Source of the DNA: Deinococcus sp. LM3
GTDB taxonomy: Bacteria; Deinococcota; Deinococci; Deinococcales; Deinococcaceae
Reading direction: 5' to 3'
DNA length: 64,000 nt
Assembly: GCF_002017875.1 (NCBI RefSeq)
Contig: NZ_MUFV01000001.1
Location: 1,685,001 to 1,749,000 of the forward strand
Below the pieces are notes generated by a model. It was given only the letters and a program-made list of their open reading frames with translations. It had not been told where the DNA came from and searched no databases. How positions within the stretch are numbered: the stretch's first letter is position 1; the number at the start of each line of letters is the position of its first letter. A program made the position numbers and the translations under genes. This document shows positions 19,861 to 29,377 of the stretch, one piece after another.

Positions 19861-21012
19861 CTATGCAGGCCCCGCCTGCACGACCAGCGGCCCGCGCGGC
19901 CCGAGGGTCAGGCCCGGCAGCGGCGTGGGGTCGCCCCGCACCGCCCGCAGGGGCGGCAGCGCCCCCAGCGTGTCGTGAATGAGCATCTGCGCCAGATGCA
20001 TCCCCAGGCACAGCCGCTCGCCGCCGCCGAACGGCAGGTACGCCCACGCCGGGGGCCGGGCGGCCCATCGGCCCGGATCAAACCCGGCGGGGCGGTCCCA
20101 CACGGCCGGGTCACGGCCCGACAGGTACGGCGAGTACAGCGCCAGCGCCCCACGCGGCAACCTCACCCCGTTCCAGTCCAGGTCGCGGCTCAGGCGGCGG
20201 CTACCCATCCAGCCCGGCGGGAACAGACGCAGCACCTCCTTCAGCACCGTCGCGTGATGCTCGGGCGCGTGCCACTGCGGATGCTGCGCCAGGAACCAGA
20301 TCGCATACGCCAGCGCGTGCGTGGTCGTGTCGTGCGCCGCCGCCAGCGACACCCGCGCCTCCTCCAGCCCGCCCGGCAGCGGGGCCAGCACCGCCAGCAG
20401 GTCGTCATGCCCCCGCCCGGTCAGGCGCGCGTGCGCGAGGCGGCGCAGCTCGGCGTCCACCCGCGCGAACAGCAGCGGACGCGGAATCGCCGGCACCGGG
20501 AACGGGCGGCGCAGCGGCGCCAGGAACGCGTGCAGCAGCCCGGCATCGAACTCCCCACCGAAGTACGCCGCGTTCAGCAGCCGCAGCACCGCGCCGTCCG
20601 CCCAGGCCAGCGCATCGAACTCCCCGTCCGGCACGCCCGGCAGCGCCGCCCGCGTCCGCGCCTGCAACGCCAGCAGGTGCGCCCGCCCGAACCCCGGATT
20701 CATCAGCGAGCGCCGCCCCCCGTGCCCCGGCGCATCCGACAGGATCACCCCGCCCGACAGGTACGGCACGATCCGCGACAGGCTCCCCGCACTGCGGAAC
20801 GTCCCCAGGTCCGTCAGCACCGCCCGGTTCCACGCCGCCCCCACACCCACCACCGCCGGAAGCCCCAGCCGCAACCGGAACACATCCACGCCCGCCGAGC
20901 GCGCCCGCGCCGCACCCTCCCCGATCAGCGGCAGAGGCGACAGCGCCCAGTCCTGAAGGTGCCCGTTCCCCGGACGGGTCGGCGGTTCGGGCAGAAAACG
21001 GAAGTCTCGCAT
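19861..21012 (-). CDS. Cytochrome P450, candidate carotenoid 2-beta-hydroxylase (CYP287A-like)
   Basis: 383-aa soluble P450. The I-helix oxygen motif AAHDTTTHA, the K-helix KEVLRL (ExxR), and the heme loop FGGGERLCLGMH with Cys335 are all visible. D. radiodurans carries a P450 (CYP287A1, DR2473) that hydroxylates the carotenoid beta ring at C-2 in deinoxanthin synthesis. Assignment of this gene to that role rests on genus and on the nearby crtD, cruF and crtO, so it is an inference. It is rather short for a P450, as bacterial carotenoid P450s can be. Single gene with its own terminator. Confidence 0.88.
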   Translation of the reverse strand: MRDFRFLPEPPTRPGNGHLQDWALSPLPLIGEGAARARSAGVDVFRLRLGLPAVVGVGAAWNRAVLTDLGTFRSAGSLSRIVPYLSGGVILSDAPGHGGRRSLMNPGFGRAHLLALQARTRAALPGVPDGEFDALAWADGAVLRLLNAAYFGGEFDAGLLHAFLAPLRRPFPVPAIPRPLLFARVDAELRRLAHARLTGRGHDDLLAVLAPLPGGLEEARVSLAAAHDTTTHALAYAIWFLAQHPQWHAPEHHATVLKEVLRLFPPGWMGSRRLSRDLDWNGVRLPRGALALYSPYLSGRDPAVWDRPAGFDPGRWAARPPAWAYLPFGGGERLCLGMHLAQMLIHDTLGALPPLRAVRGDPTPLPGLTLGPRGPLVVQAGPA

Positions 21013-21098
21013 GCCCGGGCATGCTGTCAGGAACCGCGCCCCGGCACAAGCCGCGCCCCCGCCCGGCAGCGTCAGGCCGGGCGGGGGCGCTGGTACGT

Positions 21099-22325
21099 TC
21101 AGGGCACGGAATTCCAGACGTTGGCCGGCTGATCGTTGATGGCCGCCCAGAACTTCGTTTTCGCCCTGAACGCCTCCAGCAGCGCCGGGTGCCCCAGCTG
21201 CGCCCAGTACGTGTGACCCCCGTTCCCGTCGTGGAATTCGCCCATGCGCCAGCCCGTCCCGAACTGCGCGGCGCAGATGCCGTTGGCAATGGCAGGCGAG
21301 GTCAGCACCGAGCCGGTCACAGGCGTCGTCAGGCGCACCTCACCGCCCGACCAGCCGTGGTAGAAGTCCGGGACAATGCCTGCCGGGACCGGCAGCCCGG
21401 TCTGCCGGATGCACAGCATGGGCAGGATCGCCGTCTCGGGCGTGTCGCCCACGTACGGGTTGGTGCCCGCGTGGTTCCCGACGTTCACAGCGCCGTTCCG
21501 GACCTCGCGCACCACCCAGGTCATGCCGCGCCGACGGGCCTCGGGCTTGACCGCCTGAAGGCAGAAGGAGTCGTAGGCCATCCACGACACCCGGTCCGGG
21601 CGGCCCCTCACGGCGCTGGTGGAGTTGGCGTTGAAGGTGTTCACCTGCATGGCGTTCGTGGCGGTCGTCGTCGTGAAGGTATACGTCTGGGTGGCCCAGT
21701 TCGCGTTCGTCATGGGGGCCGAATCGAGCGTGGCGGCGCCCGGCGTGCCCCAGGGGTTGGGGGTCGCGCCGTTCCGGAACGCGACGCGGTACCGGGCAGG
21801 CGTGGGATTCGTGGAGGCGTTGTGCTGCCGGGTCGCCAGCGTCAACCTGTAGGTGCCGGCGGGCAGGTTCACGTTCTGCTGGAAGGACTCACCGCCCTGA
21901 CCGTAGCCCCAGGCCAGCAGCCACCCCCTGGCACCGCCGAAGCCCGGCGTGGGGCCGACCTGCGGGGAGTGCACCGACGGGCTCCAGCCGGGCACCACCG
22001 ACGGCGGGAAGTTGGTGCTGCCGCCCATCGTGAAGGTGCTGACGTCGCCGTTCTGAAGCAGGTTGTCCCGGCAGCCGCGCGCCAGTTGCGCCTCGGCGGT
22101 GTTCGGCGCGGCGGCCCTCAGGTTCCCGGCCGCCTCGTCGGCCACGGGACTCTCGGGCAGGTCAGGCAGCGCCGCCGCCAGCGCAGCGCCGGGTGCGGCA
22201 GACAGCGAACCGGCCGGCGTGCGCTGCGCCGAGACTGGATTCAGACCCAGGGACGCGCTGATGGCCACGGCGACCAGGGAAAGGCGGGCGAAGGAACGCG
22301 GGGCGGACAGAGTGGTTCTGGGCAT
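21099..22325 (-). CDS. Exported protein of unknown function
   Basis: 408 aa with a signal peptide (cleavage after about residue 34 at VSA-QR). A low-complexity Ala-rich stretch is followed by a jelly-roll/CBM-like region: NLLQNGDVSTFTMGG, ...YRLTLATRQHNAST, and QTYTFTTTTATNAMQVNTFN. This is the pattern of a carbohydrate-binding beta-sandwich (about 88-240). The C-terminal part (about 250-408) has paired Cys and GEFHDGNGGHTYWAQ and is not recognised. A CAGGAG ribosome site 7 nt before ATG 22325 fixes the start. Three TGAAC repeats lie 128-157 bp upstream. Possibly a co-regulated secreted protein with the subtilase. Confidence 0.82.
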   Translation of the reverse strand: MPRTTLSAPRSFARLSLVAVAISASLGLNPVSAQRTPAGSLSAAPGAALAAALPDLPESPVADEAAGNLRAAAPNTAEAQLARGCRDNLLQNGDVSTFTMGGSTNFPPSVVPGWSPSVHSPQVGPTPGFGGARGWLLAWGYGQGGESFQQNVNLPAGTYRLTLATRQHNASTNPTPARYRVAFRNGATPNPWGTPGAATLDSAPMTNANWATQTYTFTTTTATNAMQVNTFNANSTSAVRGRPDRVSWMAYDSFCLQAVKPEARRRGMTWVVREVRNGAVNVGNHAGTNPYVGDTPETAILPMLCIRQTGLPVPAGIVPDFYHGWSGGEVRLTTPVTGSVLTSPAIANGICAAQFGTGWRMGEFHDGNGGHTYWAQLGHPALLEAFRAKTKFWAAINDQPANVWNSVP

Positions 22326-22452
22326 GGCTTTCTCCTGTGGAACCGGGCTGGCTCCGGGGGTCATACGGACGGTGTGGGGCGGACGGTCACCGGGTTCTCG
22401 GCTGCTCTGCTGATGTCTGAACCTCCTGTGATGAGCGCAGTGTGCGCGCCCC

Positions 22453-22482
22453 CCCCTGAACGGCCCCTGAACGCTGCTGAAC
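22453..22482. promoter_or_regulatory. TGAAC direct-repeat array, site 1
   Basis: Forward-strand TGAAC begins at 22457, 22468 and 22478, the first two inside CCCCTGAACG with an 11-bp period, the third degenerate and 10 bp on. It lies upstream of the minus-strand exported-protein gene. A near-identical pair exists at 24500-24518. Direct repeats of 11-bp period are the binding pattern of SARP-type winged-helix activators, and such a regulator is encoded at 24491-26851. Confidence 0.5.
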
Positions 22483-22583
22483 ACGGGCGCGGCCTCCGTG
22501 GCCGGCCCCCACCGGGAACGCGGCACCCGCATCAGCCGGAGTCCGCAGGACTGGCCAGAGCAGGACAGGCGTCCGGTACCGGC

Positions 22584-22613
22584 AAAAGAAAATCCCCCGC
22601 TCGGGGCGGGGGT
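22584..22613 (-). terminator. Terminator of the subtilase gene
   Basis: Minus strand: ACCCCCGCC-CCGA-GCGGGGGA stem followed by TTTTCTTTT. Confidence 0.88.
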
Positions 22614-22701
22614 CGTGCGCGGTGGAGGGCGCGGGTGGTGTTCTGTCAGACCTGGAAGGAGCAGGGCGGCGCAGCGCAGCCCCACTTCGACCGGGTCCGG
22701 T

Positions 22702-24426
22702 TCAGTACTTCGAGAGGTCCGGGGTGGGCTCGATGCCCGGCATGGACCGGACGCGTGCGGGACTCAGCATGAACGCCTTGACGCTCACCGCCTGCAAGGC
22801 GCTGGCGGCCTGTGCAGAGACCGCCGTTCTCAGGGCGTTCTGCGGCGTGGCGGGCGTGAGGTTCAGTCCGGCGCCCTGCACCAGCGCGGCGGCCCCGGCG
22901 ACCAGCGGGGCGGCGAACGAGGTGCCGCTGTACAGGTACGGGTGACCGATGTTCAGCGCCTCACCGGGCGCGCTGACGTTCAGGTAGTTGCCCCTGGTAC
23001 TGAAACCCGAGTACGTCCAGCCTGCCGGACCGCCGGGCCTGACCGACGCGACGGCCAGCAGGTTCAGCTGCCTCTGTGAACCCACGCCCGGCCGCGCGAA
23101 GGCCGCCGGGTACTCGGGCGGGTGGCCGTTCAGGCCCTGGTTCCCGCCGGCCGCGACGACCACCGCACCCTGCTGCTCGGCCCAGTTCAGGGCGGCGTGA
23201 ATGGCGTTCGTGGGAACGGACCCGCCCAGGCTCAGGTTCAGGACCAGCCGGTTGGCAGGCACGCTGTCCAGCGCCAGGCAGACGCCTCGCAGAACGCTGC
23301 GGGTCGTGCAGACGGCCCGGCCGTCCAGGTCAGGCGCGCAGACCTTGATGGGTAACGCCGTGGCCTGCGGGGCCACGCCGCTCTGGCCCCCGGCCGCCAG
23401 GATGGCGACCTGCGTGCCGTGCCCCTCCCAGAAATCGCCGGTGCCGCTGAAGGTGCCTGCCCCGGCCGGTTGCAGGGCGTTCAGGGGCGTCATGACCCGG
23501 CTGGACGGCAGTTCGCCGTGCAGGTCGAGCGCTGCAGAAAAACCGGTGTCCAGCACGGCAATGGTGCTGCCCGCCCCGCCCAGGTCCCGGCGGGCCGCGC
23601 CCAGCACCCGTCCCGGCCTGAGCGGTGACCGGTTGGGCTGGTAGTAGAAACTGCCGGTCTGCGGTGCGGGGAGGTTACCCCGCACGCCAGGAACGGCCTG
23701 CTGAGGCGGCGCGGACTGGAAGGGGCCCGGCCGGACCTGCGCGAGGGCGGCGGGCGTCTTGGTGCTGCTGATCGGATCGGGATACCAGATGTCACCGCTG
23801 TTGTCGGCCAGCAGCGCGTTGAGAACCTCTTCCAGCGTCTGCCCGCTCCCGAGCTGAATGACAGCCAGCGTGCCGCCGCACGGCGATCCGGTCGGCGGGG
23901 CCAGCCGGGCGTTCGTGGTGGGCAGACGCAGCGTCTCGGCCGTGACCGTCCCGTACCGACGCAGGGTTTCAAGGCGGCGGTTCAGTGCCGCGCCGGTCAG
24001 GGCCGGATTCAGCAGCACCTGCACCTGGTCGGGCAGCACCTGTTCCCGCTCGAAGCTCAGGCCGGGATTGGTGAGACTCCGGAAGGCCGGGTGGCCGGTG
24101 GTGGGCGGCAGGACATCAAGTTCACGGGTGATTCGTTGCCCGGCGCGGGTGAGGGTCACGGTCACCCGCCCCGGCGGCAGGTCAGGTACCGTCAGCTCCG
24201 TCCTGCCCGCCGCGTTCACCGTCACCTTCAGCGTCCTGGGCGGGACGCCCGGAATCTGAATCTGCGCCCCGGTCACCGTGTCCAGGCCCAGCGACCTGAG
24301 GGGCAGGCGGTCGCCTGCGCGCGCGAAGGCGTCCGGCCGGCCCGAACCGGGCACCGGGGACAGGCCGGTGGCACTGGCCAGCCCCAGGGTCAGTGCCAGC
24401 AGGGAAATCAGCGTGTGCTTGTTCAT
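22702..24426 (-). CDS. Secreted subtilisin-like (S8) serine peptidase
   Basis: 574-aa exported protease. Signal peptide at 1-19 (SLLALTLGLASA). A pro-region and a small beta-domain (about 40-110) precede the S8 catalytic domain (about 285-560) with the full triad: Asp293 in AVLDTGF, His336 in EGHGTQV, Ser503 in SGTSFAAPL. The oxyanion Asn is likely in AAGGNQG. ATG 24426 follows a GGAGGA site. TGAAC repeats at 24500-24518, just upstream of the expected -35 zone, suggest control by the adjacent regulator. Substrate unknown; extracellular nutrition or surface-protein processing are both possible. Confidence 0.94.
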   Translation of the reverse strand: MNKHTLISLLALTLGLASATGLSPVPGSGRPDAFARAGDRLPLRSLGLDTVTGAQIQIPGVPPRTLKVTVNAAGRTELTVPDLPPGRVTVTLTRAGQRITRELDVLPPTTGHPAFRSLTNPGLSFEREQVLPDQVQVLLNPALTGAALNRRLETLRRYGTVTAETLRLPTTNARLAPPTGSPCGGTLAVIQLGSGQTLEEVLNALLADNSGDIWYPDPISSTKTPAALAQVRPGPFQSAPPQQAVPGVRGNLPAPQTGSFYYQPNRSPLRPGRVLGAARRDLGGAGSTIAVLDTGFSAALDLHGELPSSRVMTPLNALQPAGAGTFSGTGDFWEGHGTQVAILAAGGQSGVAPQATALPIKVCAPDLDGRAVCTTRSVLRGVCLALDSVPANRLVLNLSLGGSVPTNAIHAALNWAEQQGAVVVAAGGNQGLNGHPPEYPAAFARPGVGSQRQLNLLAVASVRPGGPAGWTYSGFSTRGNYLNVSAPGEALNIGHPYLYSGTSFAAPLVAGAAALVQGAGLNLTPATPQNALRTAVSAQAASALQAVSVKAFMLSPARVRSMPGIEPTPDLSKY

Positions 24427-24490
24427 GGGTGTCCTCCGGCCCAGGCGTTCCGTCGATGAGGTAGGCGCTCCTTGGCATGCCCGCAGCCTG

Positions 24491-26851
24491 TCAGGTCTCC
24501 CCTGAACGACCCCTGAATGCCGCCTGCTGCTGACGGAAGTAGGCGGCCAGATCGTCGTGCCCGGCTCCTTCCAGAATATTCAGGGCCTCGTCGATCAGGG
24601 GCAGGCTTTCTTGCAGCTCGGCCAGGTTGCCCAGTGCCATGGCCAGTACGCGGACCTCCCCGCTCTGCCGGGCGATACCGATGGCCTGCCGGTACGCGGC
24701 CGCGGCGGGTTCCGGGTGCCCCTGCTTGTGGTTCAGGACCCCCACGTTGTTCCACGCGGTGGCCGCCACCGAGAGGTCGTGGGTGCGTTCGGCGCTCGCA
24801 GCGGCCTGCCGGGCGTACCCGAGGGCCTCCTCCAGCTGCCCCTGTTCTTCGAGCACCCACCCGATATTCAGCAGCATCTGGGGCGGCAGGTGATCCAGCG
24901 GCGCCTCCAGCATCTCGCGCACCAGGGCCCTGACGTCCAGACCGAGGTGCTGCGCGGCCACTGCCTGAACGCAGGTCATTTTCAGGCGCATCAGGTCGTC
25001 GCCTAGTAGCAGGAAGAGTCCGGCGGACCGCTGCGCTCCGTCATGCGCCTGCGCGTACTCCTGTGCGGCCAGCGCCAGAGAGGACAGCAGGTTAAACGCC
25101 TGCGCGCGCGCCTCCATGTCGCCGTTCAGGCCGGCGTTCGCCAGCAGGGTCGCCTGCTCCCGGTCGCCCAGCCGCCACACGGCGCGCCCACGGTACACCT
25201 GCACCAGCGGCGTGTCCGGCAGGTCACCCAGGATGCCCAGCGCCTCGCGGTGGTGACCCATGGCGTCCAGGGCGCGCGCCAGCAGCAGGCGGGTGCCGGG
25301 CGACCGGGCGTGGGGGCGCAGCAGCTCGTACGCCTCCACGTGCCGGTCCGCGGCCAGCAGCGCGCGGGCGCGTCCGGCCAGCGCCGCCTGAAAACCGGGA
25401 AAGTCGCTGGAGCCGGTCAGGGCGTGCGCGCGCAGGTAGTGATCCAGGGCGTCGGCGGGCGGCAGTTGCGCCGCCAGCAGGGTCAGGACCTCGGTTTCCA
25501 GGCTGGGTTGCGTATCCAGCCACGCGCGCAAGGCGGCGGGCGCAGTCGGGCGGGTGCCGTCCAGCAGGTACACCTGACGCAGGCGCTCCAGCGTGGCGGC
25601 CATATCGTCACCGCTGAATTCCAGCGCCGCCTGCGTGGCGCGCAGGTCCGGGTCGTCCTGCACGCCCAGGCACGCCAGCAGCTGCCGCGCGCGGGGTGCG
25701 TGCGGGGCCAGCAGGGCAGCGTAGGCGTCCGCCAGGGACAGGCCGCCGCGCCCGGCGGGCCGCAACGCCGGAAGGCCACCGGTTTCCGCGCGCTCCTCCG
25801 GGCTACCGGCCGGCAGTGGCCGCAGGATCAGCTGGGGTAGCAGCGTGGGTGGCCCTTCGCGGCTGGCCAGAATCAGCGGCGGTCCCGAACGGGTGGCGCT
25901 CAGGCCCAGCAGGGCGCGGCGGGACTCCGGGTCGCAGGTCTCCCAGTCGTCGATCAGCAGCGGGCCGGGCCGCGCGCCGAGGTGCCGCGCCCAGCCCGGC
26001 CCGTCCGCCGGCGGGGGGTGAGGCAGGTCCGGCAGGCCCAGCAGCGTGGCGTACGGCTGCCCCGTCCGGGCGCGCAGCAGCGTTCCGGCCGGAACGGCGC
26101 GCAACAGGGCGCTCTTGCCGATCCCGGCTGGTCCGCGCACCCACAGCGTCTCGCCCGCCGGGAGCAGCGTCAACTGCTGAAGTTCGGCCTGCCGGCCCGG
26201 CAGCGGCGGAGCCGGCGCGCTGAGCGTGACGTTCAGGCTGGCCGCGTCGCGTTCCAGCAGTGGGGCGTCCGGGTGTCCGGCGGCGCGCAGCAGGGCGTGC
26301 AGTTCCCGGAACAGCGGCGGGGCGGGCGGGGCGGCCCCGGCCACGGCGTAGGCCTGGGCGGCCCACTCCCCGGCCCGCAGGGCATCAGTCTCCGCCGCCT
26401 GACGGGCCTGACTGAGCAGCAGGTCGCGGTACGTGGACGCGCAGTGTTCGCGGGTCACGGTGACCCACCCGGCCAGCTCATCGGACAGGTCCGCGTCCGG
26501 CAGGCCCGCCGCGAAAGCCCCCTGGTACAGGGTCTGCGCGCCGCTCAGGTCAGTGGCGGCGCAGGCGCGCAGCAGGGCGGGCACGTCGCAGGTCAGGGTG
26601 GTACTCACCTGCGTGTCGGTCGTGTGGACCAGCACCAGCGTGCCGGACGCGCGGCGCAGTTGCCCCAGCGCCACGGACAGGCTGTTCATGGGATCGGTCG
26701 CGTCCGGCCAGAACAGGCGCGCGACCGCCCGGCGCTCCTGCGGGCCGCGCAGACTCAGGTACGCCAGCAGCAGCAGTGGTTTCTCCCGCCGGAACGGCAC
26801 CTGCGCTGCCCGCAGGGAACCGAGGGTCAGCAGTTCGGGCGGGGCCGTCAT
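24491..26851 (-). CDS. Large AfsR/SARP-like transcriptional regulator with STAND ATPase and TPRs
   Basis: 786 aa. The N-terminal winged helix (about 1-80, LLLLAYLSLRG...RAVARLFWPDA...LSVALGQLRR) is followed by a BTAD-type helical domain (about 85-200). An NTPase has Walker A in GPAGIGKSALL (about 238-248) and Walker B in PLLIDDWE near 300. C-terminal TPR-like repeats occupy about 480-780 (WNNVGVLNHKQGHPEPAAAAYRQA is clearest as a TPR). Such proteins are signal-sensing activators that bind direct repeats. The start is supported by TAAGAT at 26858-26863, 6 nt upstream (leaderless). The adjacent subtilase and the next exported-protein gene carry matching repeats, so they are the likely targets. 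Confidence 0.85.
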   Translation of the reverse strand: MTAPPELLTLGSLRAAQVPFRREKPLLLLAYLSLRGPQERRAVARLFWPDATDPMNSLSVALGQLRRASGTLVLVHTTDTQVSTTLTCDVPALLRACAATDLSGAQTLYQGAFAAGLPDADLSDELAGWVTVTREHCASTYRDLLLSQARQAAETDALRAGEWAAQAYAVAGAAPPAPPLFRELHALLRAAGHPDAPLLERDAASLNVTLSAPAPPLPGRQAELQQLTLLPAGETLWVRGPAGIGKSALLRAVPAGTLLRARTGQPYATLLGLPDLPHPPPADGPGWARHLGARPGPLLIDDWETCDPESRRALLGLSATRSGPPLILASREGPPTLLPQLILRPLPAGSPEERAETGGLPALRPAGRGGLSLADAYAALLAPHAPRARQLLACLGVQDDPDLRATQAALEFSGDDMAATLERLRQVYLLDGTRPTAPAALRAWLDTQPSLETEVLTLLAAQLPPADALDHYLRAHALTGSSDFPGFQAALAGRARALLAADRHVEAYELLRPHARSPGTRLLLARALDAMGHHREALGILGDLPDTPLVQVYRGRAVWRLGDREQATLLANAGLNGDMEARAQAFNLLSSLALAAQEYAQAHDGAQRSAGLFLLLGDDLMRLKMTCVQAVAAQHLGLDVRALVREMLEAPLDHLPPQMLLNIGWVLEEQGQLEEALGYARQAAASAERTHDLSVAATAWNNVGVLNHKQGHPEPAAAAYRQAIGIARQSGEVRVLAMALGNLAELQESLPLIDEALNILEGAGHDDLAAYFRQQQAAFRGRSGET
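24498..24520. promoter_or_regulatory. TGAAC direct-repeat array, site 2
   Basis: CCCCTGAACGA followed at exactly 11 bp by CCCCTGAATGC, and a degenerate CGCCTGCTG another 11 bp on. The repeats overlap the last codons of the regulator gene and sit 75-92 bp before the subtilase start; -10-like TACCTC is at about 24457-24462. Shared with the array at 22453-22482. Confidence 0.5.
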
Positions 26852-26948
26852 GAGGTCATCTTATGCCCCGTGTGAGGGCAGGGTGGTCTGGCCTCCGCTT
26901 CAGTCCGGCGCGGGTCGCAGGGCTCCTTTTCTCACTCTCAGGGCTCCG

Positions 26949-28418
<1,470 letters not shown>

Positions 28419-28500
28419 GCCCCCACCTCCCGACCTGTGCTCACGCTGCCGAGCATAGAGCAGCGGACCCGGCCCGGAAGGTACGGGCGCCCCCCGCCCC

Positions 28501-29232
28501 TCAGCGGGCGCGGCTGACGGTGTACGCCAGCAGCGGCTCGCGGCTCAGGACCCGCCCGGCCCGCTCGACCCGCAACTCGCCGCCCGGAGACCGCGCGGTG
28601 CCCACGACCAGCACGTACCCGTACCCGCCCCGGTTCCAGCGGTACTCGTCCCGCTCGCGGCCCGTGACGTGCGTGCCGCCGGTCAGTTGCACGCCCGGCG
28701 TGCCGTCGCGGTTGCGGCTGGCGTATGTGACCCGCCCGCCTGATTCCCACACGGTCACGCTGTGCCGCGCCGTGGCCGCCATGACCGCCGCCTGCGGCAC
28801 GTAGCGGCAGTCGAACGACCCGGCGGGCACCCGGAACTCGTTCACGTGTGTCAGGCGGTAGGCGGGGTCCTGTACGTTCTCCACGTTGCTGCTGTGCACG
28901 AAGAAGCCCGGCGCCGGGGCGCTGCTTCCCGCGAAGGTCAGCGGCGTGTACACCTGACCCGCCCCCGCATCGTCCGCACCGACCGTCACGGGCGTCCGCG
29001 ACCGCGCCGTCAGTCGACCCGCGCCGCTCACCCACTGCGTCAGCGTGCCCGGCCCGATCCCACCCCCGGACAGCGCCAGCACCCGCCCCGGCGTGTCGCA
29101 CCAGAACCGAGCGGACTGCCACGCGCCCCCGTTCACCTGCGCGAACGACTCCTCCCGGAATCCCGCCGCCAGCGCCGCCGGAGCCAGCGCCAGAACCGCA
29201 CACGCCATCAGGACCGCCCGTGAACCGACCAT
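28501..29232 (-). CDS. Exported protein of unknown function in the carotenoid cluster
   Basis: 243 aa with a signal peptide (MACAVLALAPAALA, cleavage near residue 23). The remainder is beta-rich with two Cys (FWCDTPG, SFDCRYV) that could pair. It ends ...LLAYTVSRAR. No family is recognised. ATG 29232 gives the signal peptide directly; longer starts add unrelated residues. It sits between the glycosyltransferase and crtD but is separated from the former by the inverted-repeat element at 29291-29376, so it need not belong to the pathway. Confidence 0.75.
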   Translation of the reverse strand: MVGSRAVLMACAVLALAPAALAAGFREESFAQVNGGAWQSARFWCDTPGRVLALSGGGIGPGTLTQWVSGAGRLTARSRTPVTVGADDAGAGQVYTPLTFAGSSAPAPGFFVHSSNVENVQDPAYRLTHVNEFRVPAGSFDCRYVPQAAVMAATARHSVTVWESGGRVTYASRNRDGTPGVQLTGGTHVTGRERDEYRWNRGGYGYVLVVGTARSPGGELRVERAGRVLSREPLLAYTVSRAR

Positions 29233-29290
29233 GCCCCGAGCCTCCACCCCACACCTGAGCTGCACATGAACGGGCGGGGGTGGAGGCAGG

Positions 29291-29376
29291 GGAGACCCCT
29301 CACCCCTTGCCTGCGGCAAGGCCCTCTCCCGAACGGAGAGGGGAGAGAAGCCTACTGATGGGGGTGAGGGGTCTCC
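29291..29376. repeat. 86-bp inverted-repeat element with internal hairpins
   Basis: Outer arms GGAGACCCCTCACCCC (29291-29306) and GGGGTGAGGGGTCTCC (29361-29376) are perfectly complementary over 16 bp. Inside are CTTGCC-TGC-GGCAAG and CCCTCTCCC/GGAGAGGGG hairpins. Placed at the 3' end of the glycosyltransferase gene, it could stop transcription. The CCCTCACCCC...CCCTCTCCC core resembles a palindromic repeat widespread in bacterial genomes; a related one lies at 32296-32349. Confidence 0.8.
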
Positions 29377-29377
29377 G

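Larger units (their letters stand above)
22326..22701 (-). other. Promoter region of the exported-protein gene and 3' region of the subtilase
   Basis: 376 nt without a gene. Holds the TGAAC repeat array (22453-22482), the subtilase terminator (22584-22613) and about 85 nt of subtilase 3' UTR. No convincing -35/-10 pair was identified; TATGAC at 22370-22375 is the best -10-like match. Confidence 0.55.
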
